This document shows, in pieces, positions 9,862 through 19,443 of a DNA stretch of 64,000 nt; positions within the stretch are counted from its first letter, which is position 1; every line of letters starts with the position of its first letter. The DNA is from Nocardiopsis eucommiae. Its GTDB lineage: Bacteria; Actinomycetota; Actinomycetes; Streptosporangiales; Streptosporangiaceae. A program made the position numbers and the translations under genes. The notes below the pieces were generated by a model. It did not search any database, was not told the origin of the DNA, and was given only the letters and a program-made list of their open reading frames with translations. Location: assembly GCA_018388625.1 (NCBI GenBank), contig CP074402.1:2418001-2482000 (forward strand), in the 5' to 3' direction.

Positions 9862-11016
9862 ATGGCGGTCGAACGCACGCTGCACACACCCGAGGCCGAA
9901 CAGCTCCTGGAGCTGACCGGGGAACTCGTGGACAAGGAGATCGCCCCGCGCGCGGCCGAGGACGAGGAGAACTCGGTTTTCCCCCGCGACGTCTTCACCA
10001 CCCTGGGCCAGGCCGGACTGCTCGGGCTCCCGTACCCGGGTGAGTACGGCGGCGGCGAGCAGCCCTACGAGGTCTACCTCCAGGTCGTGGAGGAGCTCGC
10101 CCGCGGCTGGTTGGCGGTCGGCCTGGGCGTCAGCGTCCACACGCTCTCCTGCTACCCGGTCGCCACCTTCGGCACCGACGAACAGAAGGCCGCCCACCTG
10201 CCCGCCATGGTCGGCGGCGCGCTCCTCGGCGCCTACTGCCTGTCCGAGACCTCCTCCGGATCCGACGCCGCCGCCCTGACCACGCGCGCCGAGCGCACCT
10301 CGGACGGCTACCGCGTCAACGGCGCCAAGGCGTGGATCACCCACGGCGGACGGGCCGACTACTACGCGCTCTTCGCTCGCACGGGTGCCCCGGACTCGGG
10401 CGCGCGCGGGATCAGTTGCTTCCACGTCCCGGCCGACACCCCCGGTCTCGGTGCGGCCGTCCCCGAACACAAGATGGGCATGCGCTCCTCGCCCACCGCC
10501 GGGGTGATCCTCGACGACGTCGAACTCGGAGCCGACGCGCTGGTGGGGGAGGAGGGTCGCGGTTTCGGGATCGCCCTCTCCGCACTCGACTCCGGTCGCC
10601 TGGGCATCGCCGCGTGCGCGGTGGGCCTGGCGCAGGCCGCTCTGGACGCCGCGGTCACGTACTCCCGGGAGCGGCGTCAGTTCGGCGGGGCCATCGGTGA
10701 CTTCCAGGGGATCGGCTTCATGCTGGCCGACATGGCCACGCAGATCGCCGCCTCCCGTGAGCTGTACCTGTCCGCCGCCCGTCTGCGCGACGCCGGGCGC
10801 CCGTTCGGCAAGCGGGCCGCCATGGCCAAGCTGATGGCCACCGACACCGCCATGAAGGTCACCACCGACGCCGTCCAGGTCTTCGGCGGCTACGGCTACA
10901 CCCGCGACTTCCCGGTCGAGCGCTACATGCGTGAGGCCAAGGTCCTCCAGATCGTGGAGGGGACCAACCAGGTGCAGCGCCTGGTCATCAGCCGGCACCT
11001 CGCCAAGGAGGGGTAG
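9862..11016 (+). CDS. Acyl-CoA dehydrogenase
   Basis: FAD-dependent acyl-CoA dehydrogenase of about 384 aa. Visible signatures are YCLSETSSGSDAAAL (first ACADS motif, about residue 126), the substrate-binding middle region, and the C-terminal QVFGGYGYTRDFPVERYMREAK with the catalytic-Glu region VEGTNQVQRLVI. The start is ATG at 9862 after a GGGAGAG ribosome site; upstream in-frame GTG/ATG codons lie in the divergent promoter. It oxidises acyl-CoA to 2-enoyl-CoA in beta-oxidation or branched-chain amino acid catabolism; the chain specificity cannot be read. Confidence 0.93.
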   Translation: MAVERTLHTPEAEQLLELTGELVDKEIAPRAAEDEENSVFPRDVFTTLGQAGLLGLPYPGEYGGGEQPYEVYLQVVEELARGWLAVGLGVSVHTLSCYPVATFGTDEQKAAHLPAMVGGALLGAYCLSETSSGSDAAALTTRAERTSDGYRVNGAKAWITHGGRADYYALFARTGAPDSGARGISCFHVPADTPGLGAAVPEHKMGMRSSPTAGVILDDVELGADALVGEEGRGFGIALSALDSGRLGIAACAVGLAQAALDAAVTYSRERRQFGGAIGDFQGIGFMLADMATQIAASRELYLSAARLRDAGRPFGKRAAMAKLMATDTAMKVTTDAVQVFGGYGYTRDFPVERYMREAKVLQIVEGTNQVQRLVISRHLAKEG

Positions 11017-11075
11017 GGCCGGGGCCGGACCGGGTGAACCCCGGGGTGGTGTCCGCGTGGCACACCGCCTCGGGG

Positions 11076-11854
11076 CTACCTCCGGAGGAGATCCGCGGTG
11101 CGCTCGGGAGGGTGCACCGTCAGTGCCACCTCGCGGTCGGTCAGTACGGCCAGCGCCGACCGGTACTCGGGGCCCCGGTCCAGGTCCGACAGCCAGGCGG
11201 CCCCGGGACCGCCGCCGCCCTCCCAGGACAGCAGCCGCGCCTCCGTGTCCGGCCGGCTGACCGCCACCCTGCGCAGCCCGCCCGACAGCCCCAGGCCGGT
11301 CGCCTTGAGCAGGGCCTCCTTGCGTGCCCAGTAGCCGAAGAACGCCCCCGCCCGGTCCTTCTCCGGCAGCGCGTTCCAGGCCCGCTGCTCGTCGTCGGCC
11401 AGCGAGTACCCTGCCAGACCGGCCAGGTCGCGGGCCTCCGAGATCCGTTCCACGTCCACGCCGACCGGTGCCTCCCGGGCCAGTGCCAGGGCCACCCACT
11501 CACCGGAGTGGCTCACGGAGATCTCCCACCCCCGCGCGGCCCCCGAGGGCACGGGCTTGCCGTGCGGGCCCTCCGGGCCGCTCCGGCCCCCTCCGCACCG
11601 GTCCGCGACTTCTCCTCGCAGGAACGGCAGCGCAGGTCGAAGGTCACCTCCTCCGGCGCGCAACCGGCCCGGTCGGCCAGCACGAGACGGGACAGGGCCC
11701 GGCCCAGCAGGTGGCGGTCGCGGTCGGCCTGGAGCCGGAACCGGGACTGGCGTTCGCGTTCGGAGCGGTCCAGCAGACGCAGTAGACGTTCGCTCGCGGC
11801 GGAGGTGTGGGCCCACCACACCGTGGTGTCGAGTGGCGCGGAGCTGAGGGTCAT
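11076..11854 (-). CDS. 4'-phosphopantetheinyl transferase (Sfp type); one frameshift near 11588
   Basis: Transfers phosphopantetheine from CoA to carrier-protein serines. Motifs: ISVSHSGEWVALAL (P2-like), VGVDVERI (Mg-binding) and FFGYWARKEALLKATG (P3 region). The N-terminal part (WWAHTSAASERLLRLL, then RFRLQADRDRHLLGRALSRL) lies one frame away and joins if one base is added to the run at 11587-11591. The start could be 11854 or the ATG three codons earlier (11863). Length about 260 aa, normal for an Sfp-type enzyme. No carrier-protein gene is nearby, so it probably serves clusters elsewhere. Confidence 0.87.
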
Positions 11855-11956
11855 GCCCCCCATTGTCACTGATCCCGAGGACGATCCGTGGTGTGAGGCC
11901 GACAGAAACGGGGCATCCGGTAGGTGGCAGGTCAGCCCGCCCCCTTGGAGGCTCAG

Positions 11957-12091
11957 ATGTCTGTCGTCATGTTGCTCGGTGCCGGAGCCCTCGTCGGCCT
12001 CGTCGCCCTCACCGTGCTCTTCCTGGTGACCCTCCTGTCCGACAGGCCGGAGGAGGAGGCGCAGCCCACCAGAGACGGGTCCGTACTCTAG
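11957..12091 (+). CDS. Small single-span membrane protein, 44 aa
   Basis: ATG at 11957 follows a strong ribosome site (GGAGG with a five-base spacer). The product has a 28-residue hydrophobic stretch, mostly Ala, Leu, Val and Gly (about residues 2-27), and an acidic tail (SDRPEEEAQPTRDGS). It lies 57 bp before the DeoR gene and in the same direction. It is not part of a larger frame. No family is recognised; it could be a regulator or subunit of a membrane complex. Confidence 0.6.
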   Translation: MSVVMLLGAGALVGLVALTVLFLVTLLSDRPEEEAQPTRDGSVL

Positions 12092-12148
12092 GGAGGCGCG
12101 GTTCCCCGACCGTGCGCCGCCGAGAGCACGGAAGGGTGAACCGTACCC

Positions 12149-12955
12149 ATGACCGAGGAGAGCCGACCGGCCTTCGCCGCCGAGCGCCGGGAGCGCATCC
12201 TGGAACTGGTGCGGGCCCACGGCAGCATGTCCCTGCGCGACATCGCCGCCAAGGTGCGCGCCTCCGAGGTCACGGTCCGCCGTGACGTGCGCTCCATGGA
12301 GGCCGACGGCCTGCTGGACCGCCGCCGGGGCGGAGCCGCGCTGCCCGGCCGGATCGGACACGAACAGAGCTACACCGGCAAGAGCGGCCAGTGCGCCGCC
12401 GAGAAGGCCGCCATCGCCACGGTCGCCGCCCGCCTGGTCCGCCCCGGCGACGCGATCACCATCGGGCCCGGCAGCACCGCCGAGGCCTTCGCCCGCGCGC
12501 TCCTGGGCCACGGCGACCTCACCGTGGTCACCAACTCGCTCCGGGTCGCGGACGTGCTCGCCGGGGCCCCCGGGGTCGAGGTCGTGATGACCGGCGGCAC
12601 CCTGCACGCGCCCATGCGGGCCCTGGTCGGGGCCGCCGCCGAGGAGCCCCTGTCCGGGCTGCGGGTCAACCGCGCCTTCCTGTCCGGCAACGGTGTCAGC
12701 GCCGACCGTGGCCTGAGCACCCCCAACCCCGCCGTGGCCAGCGTCGACCGGGCCCTGTCCGCCTGCGCGGAGGAGACCATCGTGCTGGCCGACCACACCA
12801 AGGTCGGTGCCGACACCATGGTGACCACCGTCGCCCCCGAGGAGATCGCCCACCTGGTCACCGACAGCAGCGCCGACCCGGAGGTGCTGATGACACTGGA
12901 GGAGACCGGGGCCCTCGTGCACGTCACCGTCGTGGCGGACGAACGGGGGCAGTGA
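12149..12955 (+). CDS. DeoR/GlpR-family transcriptional regulator
   Basis: About 268 aa. The N-terminal DeoR helix-turn-helix is clear (RRERILELVRAHGSMSLRDI, then VRASEVTVRRDVRSMEADGL). The C-terminal DeoR sensor domain shows the usual GDAITIGPGSTAEAFARAL and VVTNSL motifs and later NGVSADRGLSTPN. Such regulators sense sugar phosphates and usually repress carbohydrate operons. No sugar-use genes flank it, so the target is unknown. Confidence 0.9.
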   Translation: MTEESRPAFAAERRERILELVRAHGSMSLRDIAAKVRASEVTVRRDVRSMEADGLLDRRRGGAALPGRIGHEQSYTGKSGQCAAEKAAIATVAARLVRPGDAITIGPGSTAEAFARALLGHGDLTVVTNSLRVADVLAGAPGVEVVMTGGTLHAPMRALVGAAAEEPLSGLRVNRAFLSGNGVSADRGLSTPNPAVASVDRALSACAEETIVLADHTKVGADTMVTTVAPEEIAHLVTDSSADPEVLMTLEETGALVHVTVVADERGQ

Positions 12956-13088
12956 GCGCGCCCGGTTGGTGGTGCGAGGGGCGCGTACCTCAGCGTCCAC
13001 ACCTATTGTGTGGTGAACACCCGATGCGTGATCCTTGACGCACCCGACCCGACAGTCGCGCCGTCCATCCCTTCAGGAGCCGCCGAGC

Positions 13089-13906
13089 ATGCCGACCCAC
13101 CCGTCGCACCCGGAGCCCGTACCGACCGCTCCGGTGCGGATCACCCCGAACCGGTGGCGCTGCCCGAACCCTGGCGGAGTTCGGCCCTGACCGTGGTCGT
13201 GCCCACCTACGACGAGGCGGAGAACCTGCCGGTCCTGGTGCGGCAGCTCACGGCGTTGGACCTGCCCCGGCTGCGGATCGTCGTGGTGGACGACAACTCG
13301 CCGGACGGAACCGGTGAGGTCGCGGACAAGCTCGCGGTCGAACTCGGCGGGCGGCTCTCCGTGGTGCACCGCACCCGCAAGGACGGCCTCGGCCGCGCCT
13401 ACGTGGAGGGCATGACCCGCGCGCTGGCGGACGGTGCCGAGTACGTCGTGCAGATGGACGCCGACCTCAGCCACCCGGTGGGGTACGTCCCCCAGCTCCT
13501 GGGCACGCTGCACTCCACCAACGCCGGGGTGGTCATCGGCAGCCGCTACGTGCCCGGCGGCAGCCTCTCCGAGGCCTGGGGCCTGCGCCGCCGCCTGCTC
13601 AGCGGCTGGGCCAACACCTACGTCAAGCGCGTGCTGTCCATCCCCGTCCAGGACGTCACCGCCGGATTCAAGATCTGGCGGGCCTCCGCCCTGGAGGTCC
13701 TGGACCTGGCCAGTATCGAGAGCACGGGGTACGCCTTCCAGGTCGAGATGCACTACCGGGCCTTCCGGCGCGGCCAGAAGATCATGGAGATCCCCATCCA
13801 CTTCGAGGACCGGGTGGTCGGCCAGAGCAAACTCGACGGCGCCGTCGCCCTGGAGGCGGCGCTGCGTCCGCTGAGGCTGCGCCGCGCGGAGAACGCCAGG
13901 CGCTGA
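13089..13906 (+). CDS. Polyprenol-phosphate mannose synthase (GT2 family); one frameshift near 13145
   Basis: Cytoplasmic-face GT2 enzyme that makes polyprenyl-phosphate mannose from GDP-mannose, the donor for protein O-mannosylation and lipoglycans. Motifs: VVVPTYDEAENLPVLV, VVDDNSPDGTGEVAD, the DxD motif in YVVQMDADLSHP, and GSRYVPGGSLSEAWGLRRR. The ATG at 13089 has an AGGAG nine bases upstream and reads into the enzyme only if one C is added to the CCCC at 13144-13147, giving VRITPEPVALPEPW. A GTG at 13010 in the downstream frame is a poorer start. It lacks the N-acyltransferase or C-terminal membrane domain, so it is the stand-alone synthase form. Confidence 0.88.
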
Positions 13907-13984
13907 CGCGGCCGTGTCCCCCTTCACCGATCACCGTCGAACTGCGATCATGCGGGTAACGGGACGGTGAGCAAGGGGGACCAC

Positions 13985-14251
13985 ATGTCCGAACAGCCCT
14001 ACGACGTGGACGCCGACATGGGGGAGGACCCCCAGGAGAGCGAGATCGCCGAGGCCGAGAGCCGCCAGAACCCGGACGCGCCGGTCTACGGCTACACCTT
14101 CGAGGACGAGAGCGCCGCCACCGAACGCGGCATCGACCAGGAGGTCCGGGAGGAACGCGACGACGTCATCCCGCGTGAGGACTTCGACCTCGACGACCCC
14201 GGCGCGGAGTCCGAGGCCGTCCACGAGGAGGACGGGCCCGACCAGCCCTGA
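13985..14251 (+). CDS. DUF5709-domain protein, first copy
   Basis: Acidic 88-aa protein with the pattern SEQPYDVDADMGEDPQ near its start and a C-terminus rich in Asp and Glu. It matches DUF5709, a small actinobacterial family without known function. A paralogue lies at 14734-15027; both begin (S/T)EQPY(D/E)VD and keep the order YxFEDE, then IDQ/ISE, then VIPR. ATG at 13985 is preceded by AAGGGGGA. Confidence 0.8.
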   Translation: MSEQPYDVDADMGEDPQESEIAEAESRQNPDAPVYGYTFEDESAATERGIDQEVREERDDVIPREDFDLDDPGAESEAVHEEDGPDQP

Positions 14252-14385
14252 CCCCGGGGGCGCATGGCGCACCCACCGGCCGCCTCCGTGAGCGCACGAA
14301 CCGGTCATGGCGGGGGCGCGGGAGGGCCGGGCCACGACGTCCTGGAAGGCGCCGCTCGACGAGGACCGACCGGGGGACACCGCCG

Positions 14386-14415
14386 AGCCCCGGGCGCCGA
14401 CACGCGCCCGGGGCT
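14386..14415 (+). terminator. Terminator hairpin after the first DUF5709 gene
   Basis: An 11-bp perfect stem (agccccgggcg / cgcccggggct) with an eight-base loop in the 480-bp gap between the two DUF5709 genes (14252-14733). Nothing else with coding character is visible in that gap; the last 30 bp hold the AAGGAGG ribosome site of the second copy. Confidence 0.65.
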
Positions 14416-14733
14416 TCGCCGTGGCCGGGCGGGGTGGTGGGCGGGCCTCCACCATGGCGATGTCGGGTCGCGCCCCGCATGGAGCCGTCACACGCCCGTC
14501 CGCCGGGGGTTCCGGGCCGGTGGTCCTCGCGCTCCCGCCCGCGGAATCAGCAAGACGGAGCCGCAGACGGGATCCCTCCAGCGGCCTCGCGCTGAGTCGT
14601 CACACGGCCTTCGGCAGGAGGTCGCTCCCGCTGGTCCTGACGCGCTTCCACGCGGAGTCGTCCACAGGGGCGTGGGTGGGAAGTGATCATCAAGGTCAAA
14701 GCGGGGAAGAACTGAGGTAAGGAGGCGGACACC

Positions 14734-15027
14734 GTGACCGAACAGCCCTACGAAGTGGACCTGGACCTGGGAGACGACCCACAGGCGACCGAGGTCGCCC
14801 AACGAGAGCGGGTCCTCGACCCCGACCACGACATCCTCAGCTACGACTTCGAGGACGACGACAGCCGAGGCAGCCTCGGGATCTCCGAGAGCGTGCGGGC
14901 CGAACGGCTGGGCGTGATCCCCAGACAGCGCTGGGGCGACGCACCCGGCGCCGAGCAGCAGGCGCTGAGCGTGGTCTCGGACCCCAACGCCGTCAACGAC
15001 CACCCTCCGGAGGGCTACGAGGGCTGA
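14734..15027 (+). CDS. DUF5709-domain protein, second copy
   Basis: 97-aa acidic paralogue of 13985-14251. GTG at 14734 has an excellent AAGGAGG eight bases upstream. The N-terminus reads TEQPYEVDLDLGDDPQATE and the middle LSYDFEDDDSRGS, with VIPRQRWGD further on. Two copies separated by a terminator-like hairpin suggest old tandem duplication followed by independent expression. Function unknown. Confidence 0.8.
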   Translation: MTEQPYEVDLDLGDDPQATEVAQRERVLDPDHDILSYDFEDDDSRGSLGISESVRAERLGVIPRQRWGDAPGAEQQALSVVSDPNAVNDHPPEGYEG

Positions 15028-15032
15028 CCCCC

Positions 15033-16628
15033 TCAGCCGCCCGTGTGCTCGGCCCCGCTCCCGGCGGTCGACCCCGGGCACGAGCGCAGTGGGGGACCGG
15101 TCACCCCGCAGAACCGTATCGGCTGCTCCTCACCGAGCGGCTGCACCGCACTGGTCTCCTCGGGGAGCGACCCCCGGTCGGCGGCCTCGGAGGCCTCGGG
15201 CATCCGGCCGCGCGGCAGCACCAGCGCGCACAGTGACGCCAGGACGCACAGACCCGCCAGGATCAGCATGGCCGTGCCGAACCCCTCGGCGAGGGACGTC
15301 GAGTGTCCGCCCGCTCCCGATCCCCCACCACCGGAACCACCGATCCCCGCCAGCACCGGCACCGCCGCCACACCGATCAGCTGTGCGCCCCGGGCGAACG
15401 TGTTGTTCACCCCCGAGGCCAGACCGGCGTGCCGTTCCGGGACCGAGGCGAGCACCGTAGCGGTCAGCGGTGCCACGGTCGTGGACAGACCCAGCGCCAC
15501 CAGCAGGACCCCCGGCAGCACACCGGTCAGGTACGGGGCGTCGCCGTCCATCCGGGACAGCGTCACGAATCCGGCGGCCAACAGCAGGGGACCGACCACC
15601 AGCTGGATCCGGGGGCCGATCCGGGCGGCGAGCTTGCCCGACCGCGCCGACAACAGCAGCATCAGAAAGGTGATCGGCAGCGAGGCGGCCCCGGCTGCGA
15701 CCGGGGAGTAGCCCGCCACCTCTTGGAGGTAGATCACCATCAGGAACAGCAGCGGCCCCAGCGAACCGTAGATCAGGACCGTGGCCCCGTTGGTCACGCT
15801 GAACGGCAACGACCGGAAGATGCCCAGCGGCAGCATGGGGGAGGGGCTGCGCGCCTCCGTGAACAGGAAGGCGGCCAGTGCCAGCGCGCCCACGGCCACG
15901 CCGGTCCACACCGCCGGGGTGGCACCCACCGCGCCCCATTGGATGAGCGCGTAGGTGATCCCGGCCAGGGCCACCACCCCCAGCAGCGCGCCGCCGTAGT
16001 CCAGTCGTCCCACGTCGGAGGTGTCCCGGGTCTCGGGCACCCGGAACCGGGCGATCAGCAACACCACGACCGCGATCGGCAGGTTGATGAGGAAGATCAG
16101 CCGCCAGTCACCGATCTGCACCAGCCAACCGCCCACGAACGGACCCACTGCCGCGGCCACACCGGTCAGCCCCGACCACGCGCCGATCGCCCGCGCCCGG
16201 TCCTGCTCGCGGAACCCCGCCTGGAGGATGGCCAGGCTCCCCGGCGTCAGCAGCGCACCGCCCACGCCCTGGACCACCCGACCGGCCACCAGCAACTCCA
16301 GGGTCGGCGCGAACGTGCACAGCGCCGAGGCCAGGGCGAACACCGCCACACCCACCATGAACAACCGCACGCGGCCGAACCTGTCGGAGAGGGAGCCGCT
16401 GAGCAGGATCAGCGCGGACAACGTGACCATGTACCCGTTGACGATCCACTGGAGACCGGCCAGCCCCGTGTTCAGGTCACCCTGGATGGCGGGCAGCGCC
16501 ACCGTCACCACCGTGGAGTCCAGGAAGGCCATTCCCGAACCCAGAACCGTGGCGGTCAGCATCCACCGCGCGGCCGGGGTTCCCCACGCGACCTGCCCGG
16601 CGACCGGCGCCGAGGCCGAACCACTCAT
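15033..16628 (-). CDS. DHA2-family MFS multidrug exporter
   Basis: About 531 aa with 14 predicted helices, the EmrB/QacA (DHA2) layout. Early motifs are FLDSTVVTVALPAIQ (helix 1), the loop motif GSLSDRFGRVRLFMVG (helices 2-3), and GRVVQGVGGALLTPGSLAIL (motif C region). The ATG at 16628 (MSGSASAP) follows AGGAGAG; longer in-frame upstream reading crosses a terminator hairpin and is rejected. It exports drugs or hydrophobic cations by proton antiport. It faces the second DUF5709 gene tail to tail with only five bases between stops. Confidence 0.93.
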   Translation of the reverse strand: MSGSASAPVAGQVAWGTPAARWMLTATVLGSGMAFLDSTVVTVALPAIQGDLNTGLAGLQWIVNGYMVTLSALILLSGSLSDRFGRVRLFMVGVAVFALASALCTFAPTLELLVAGRVVQGVGGALLTPGSLAILQAGFREQDRARAIGAWSGLTGVAAAVGPFVGGWLVQIGDWRLIFLINLPIAVVVLLIARFRVPETRDTSDVGRLDYGGALLGVVALAGITYALIQWGAVGATPAVWTGVAVGALALAAFLFTEARSPSPMLPLGIFRSLPFSVTNGATVLIYGSLGPLLFLMVIYLQEVAGYSPVAAGAASLPITFLMLLLSARSGKLAARIGPRIQLVVGPLLLAAGFVTLSRMDGDAPYLTGVLPGVLLVALGLSTTVAPLTATVLASVPERHAGLASGVNNTFARGAQLIGVAAVPVLAGIGGSGGGGSGAGGHSTSLAEGFGTAMLILAGLCVLASLCALVLPRGRMPEASEAADRGSLPEETSAVQPLGEEQPIRFCGVTGPPLRSCPGSTAGSGAEHTGG

Positions 16629-16664
16629 GCGACTCTCCTCCCGAGGACTACCGACACCATAGGA

Positions 16665-16694
16665 GCGGACCCCCACCCGTGGGTGGGGGTCCGC
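16665..16694 (-). terminator. Terminator of the ABC exporter operon
   Basis: A 14-bp perfect stem (gcggacccccaccc / gggtgggggtccgc) with a two-base centre, located 40 bp beyond the stop of the minus-strand permease and just upstream of the MFS gene. It would also insulate the MFS promoter. Confidence 0.75.
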
Positions 16695-16732
16695 GCCGAC
16701 TTTTCGTCGTCCTGTTCGGTTTTGACCAGGGG

Positions 16733-19438
16733 CTACTCGCTGGCGAGCGCGCCGGTGATCGAGGTCCCGGCGGCCCGGCGGGCGGGCAGCACGGCGGCCA
16801 GCAGACCAGCCAGCACCGCGACGGCGATGAAGACCGCGATCTGGACGCTCGGGATGCTGAAGACCAGGCCCGGCAGGACCGCCGCACCGGCCGCCCAGCC
16901 GAACAGCACGCCCAGCGCGATGCCGATCCCCGCGCCGATCAGGCACAGCAGCACGGCCTCGACGCTCAGCATCCGGCGCAGCTGCCCCTTGGCCAGACCC
17001 AGCGCCCGAAGCAGCGCGGACTCACGGGTGCGCTCCAGGACCGACAGCGCCATCGTGTTGGAGATACCGAACACCGCGATGATGATCGCCAGACCCAGCA
17101 TCGCCGCGATCGTGTAGAACGCGATGTCCATCATCTCGGAGAACTGGTTCTTCATCTCCGCGACCGACATGACCTGGACCATCGGGTAGTCGTCGACCGC
17201 GGTGTAGACGGCCTCGCGGACCTCGGCCGCGTCGGCCCCGTCAGCGGCGCGGAGGTGCAGGTAACGGCTCTCCGTGATCTCGGGGAAGGCCGCAGTGAAG
17301 TCCTCGGGCGCGATGATCGCGCCCCAGAGGGTGGCACCGTCCGCGACGATCGCGGCGACCTCCAGGTCGAGGTCCCCACTGGGAGCGGGAACGGTGAAGG
17401 TGTCACCGACACCCACGCCCTCCGCGTAGGTCTCGCTCAGGACCACCGTGCCCGACTCCAGGTCGGCCAGGTCGCCCTCGACCGTCTCGCCCTTGATGTC
17501 GGTGCCGACCTCGGCGTCGTAGTACGCGGTCACCGGCAGGGCCATCCCGCCGGTGGCGAGGTCGTCCTCCAGGTAGGTGGAACGCTCGGACATCACCCTG
17601 TCCAGCAGCGGGCTCGCGGCCAGCTTCTCCTGGACCTCGCTCGGAACGAGGGGGTCACCGCTCTCCTCGTCGACGGCCGCGTCCTCCACGGCGGTCTCCT
17701 CGACGGCGCCGTTCTCGGGCGCACCCTCCTCAGGGGCACCGTCCTCCAGCGAGGCCTCCGACAGGTCGCCCTCCTCGGCGACACCCTCTTCGACGCCCTC
17801 CTCGGGAGCGGCGGCGTTCGGGCCCTCCGGCGCGTACTGGGCGCTGATCTGGTAGTCGACCGGGAACTGCTCGTCCAGCTGTTCGGTCAGTGTGGTCTCG
17901 AACGAGGAGCTGATCACCGAGTAGCCGGTGATGAGCGTGGCGCCCACGGTGAGGGCGATCATCGCGGTCGCGGCGCGGCGCGGGCTCCTGGTGGAGTTGT
18001 CCACCGCCAGCATGCTGGGCACACCCAGACGGCGCAGCGGCACGCCGACGACCCTGACGATCCCGCGCACCAGCAGCGGGCCGAGGACGACCACGCCCAC
18101 GAAGGCGATCAGCGCCGCGCCGGTCACGACGAACAGGCCGTTCGGGTCCGGGCTCATCGAGCGACTCAGCACCACCAGGGCGGCGGAGGCGCCGAAGGCC
18201 AGCAGGCCGAACGCCACGCGCACCCAGCCGGTGCCCTTCTCCAGACCGGAGGCGGTGGCGCTGGTGCGCAGGGCCGCCAGCGGGGCCACGCGGGTGGCGC
18301 GGGCGGCCGGAACCAGAGCGGAGAAGACGGTCATGAGCGTGCCGACCAGCAGACCCACGATCACCGCGGTGGGGCTGACGACCACGGCGGCCGTGACGTC
18401 GGAGTTCACCAGCTGGCCGCCGAACCTCGCACCGAGCGCGCCCACGCCCACACCGGCGAGCACGCCGAGGGCGGAGGCGACGAGCCCGACCACGAAGGAC
18501 TCGCCCAGCACGGAGCGGAAGACCTGGCCGCGCTTGGCGCCCACGCAGCGCAGCAGGGCGAGCTCACGCTGGCGCTGCGCGATGAGGATCGCGAAGGTGT
18601 TGTAGATGACGATCCCGGCGACGAACATCGCGATGACGCCGAAGAGCAGCAGTGCGACCCGCAGCATCTCGGTCTGCGCGCCGGCGCTCTCGGCCATCTC
18701 CTCACCGAACGCGGCGCCCGTCAGGACCTCGGTGCCGGTCACCGTGGCGACCGCGGTGGCGGACTCCTCCGCGGACGTGCCCTCGGCGGCCCGCACGTTG
18801 ATCTCGGAGTAGCCGGTGGCACCGGTCATCTCCTGGATGGTGTCCGGGGCGAAGACGACCGCGCCGCCGAAACTGTAACTGCCGTCGACACCGAAGTTCA
18901 CCAGCCCGGTGACGGTGAACTCACGCTTCTCCTGCTCGGGGTCGAGCACCGTGACGGTGTCACCGACCCCGAAACCGGTCTGGTCCGCGGTGGACGTGGC
19001 CAGCGCGATCTCGTCGGCGGCGTCGGGGAGCTCGCCCTCGCTCGCGGAGAACCGCGTCGTCTCACCGAAGGCCACGGCGGCGGGCGGCACGAAGCCGAAG
19101 GCCCGCCCCTCGGCGTCCAGGAGTACGGCCTCGCCCCTCACCAGGCCGTCGGCCTCGGAGATCTGCGGCAGGGCGCGGATGTCGTCCAGCGTGGCGTCGT
19201 CGAAGGGGACGGGCTCCAGGGCGAAGCCGTCCTCGTCCACGCCCTCCTCCGCCTCGGGGACGGCGATGGCGTCGACGCTCGTGGCCGACCCCATCACGGA
19301 CTTCTCGTAGCTGGCCTTGAGGGTGTCGGCGAAGACCAGGGTCCCCGAGACGAACATGACACCCAGCAGGATGGCCAGCACGGTGGTGACGTACCGGGAC
19401 TTGTGGAGTCTCAGCCCGGCGAGTGTGGTGCGCAGCAT
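16733..19438 (-). CDS. MacB/FtsX-type ABC exporter permease with acidic insert
   Basis: 901-aa permease with the duplicated FtsX layout: one N-terminal helix, a large extracytoplasmic domain, three helices (about residues 255-385), a second set with a central periplasmic domain, and three C-terminal helices (LGLAIIIAVFGISNTMALSVLERTR, here split as LGLAIIIAVFGISN and TMALSVLERTRESALLRALG). Residues about 536-600, in the second outer domain, are low-complexity and strongly acidic (EEGVEEGVAEEGDL, repeated EEGAPE/ENGAVEE blocks), not usual for the family. Five bases separate it from the ATPase gene. It exports peptides, lipids or antibiotics. Confidence 0.92.
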   Translation of the reverse strand: MLRTTLAGLRLHKSRYVTTVLAILLGVMFVSGTLVFADTLKASYEKSVMGSATSVDAIAVPEAEEGVDEDGFALEPVPFDDATLDDIRALPQISEADGLVRGEAVLLDAEGRAFGFVPPAAVAFGETTRFSASEGELPDAADEIALATSTADQTGFGVGDTVTVLDPEQEKREFTVTGLVNFGVDGSYSFGGAVVFAPDTIQEMTGATGYSEINVRAAEGTSAEESATAVATVTGTEVLTGAAFGEEMAESAGAQTEMLRVALLLFGVIAMFVAGIVIYNTFAILIAQRQRELALLRCVGAKRGQVFRSVLGESFVVGLVASALGVLAGVGVGALGARFGGQLVNSDVTAAVVVSPTAVIVGLLVGTLMTVFSALVPAARATRVAPLAALRTSATASGLEKGTGWVRVAFGLLAFGASAALVVLSRSMSPDPNGLFVVTGAALIAFVGVVVLGPLLVRGIVRVVGVPLRRLGVPSMLAVDNSTRSPRRAATAMIALTVGATLITGYSVISSSFETTLTEQLDEQFPVDYQISAQYAPEGPNAAAPEEGVEEGVAEEGDLSEASLEDGAPEEGAPENGAVEETAVEDAAVDEESGDPLVPSEVQEKLAASPLLDRVMSERSTYLEDDLATGGMALPVTAYYDAEVGTDIKGETVEGDLADLESGTVVLSETYAEGVGVGDTFTVPAPSGDLDLEVAAIVADGATLWGAIIAPEDFTAAFPEITESRYLHLRAADGADAAEVREAVYTAVDDYPMVQVMSVAEMKNQFSEMMDIAFYTIAAMLGLAIIIAVFGISNTMALSVLERTRESALLRALGLAKGQLRRMLSVEAVLLCLIGAGIGIALGVLFGWAAGAAVLPGLVFSIPSVQIAVFIAVAVLAGLLAAVLPARRAAGTSITGALASE

Positions 19439-19443
19439 GGAGC

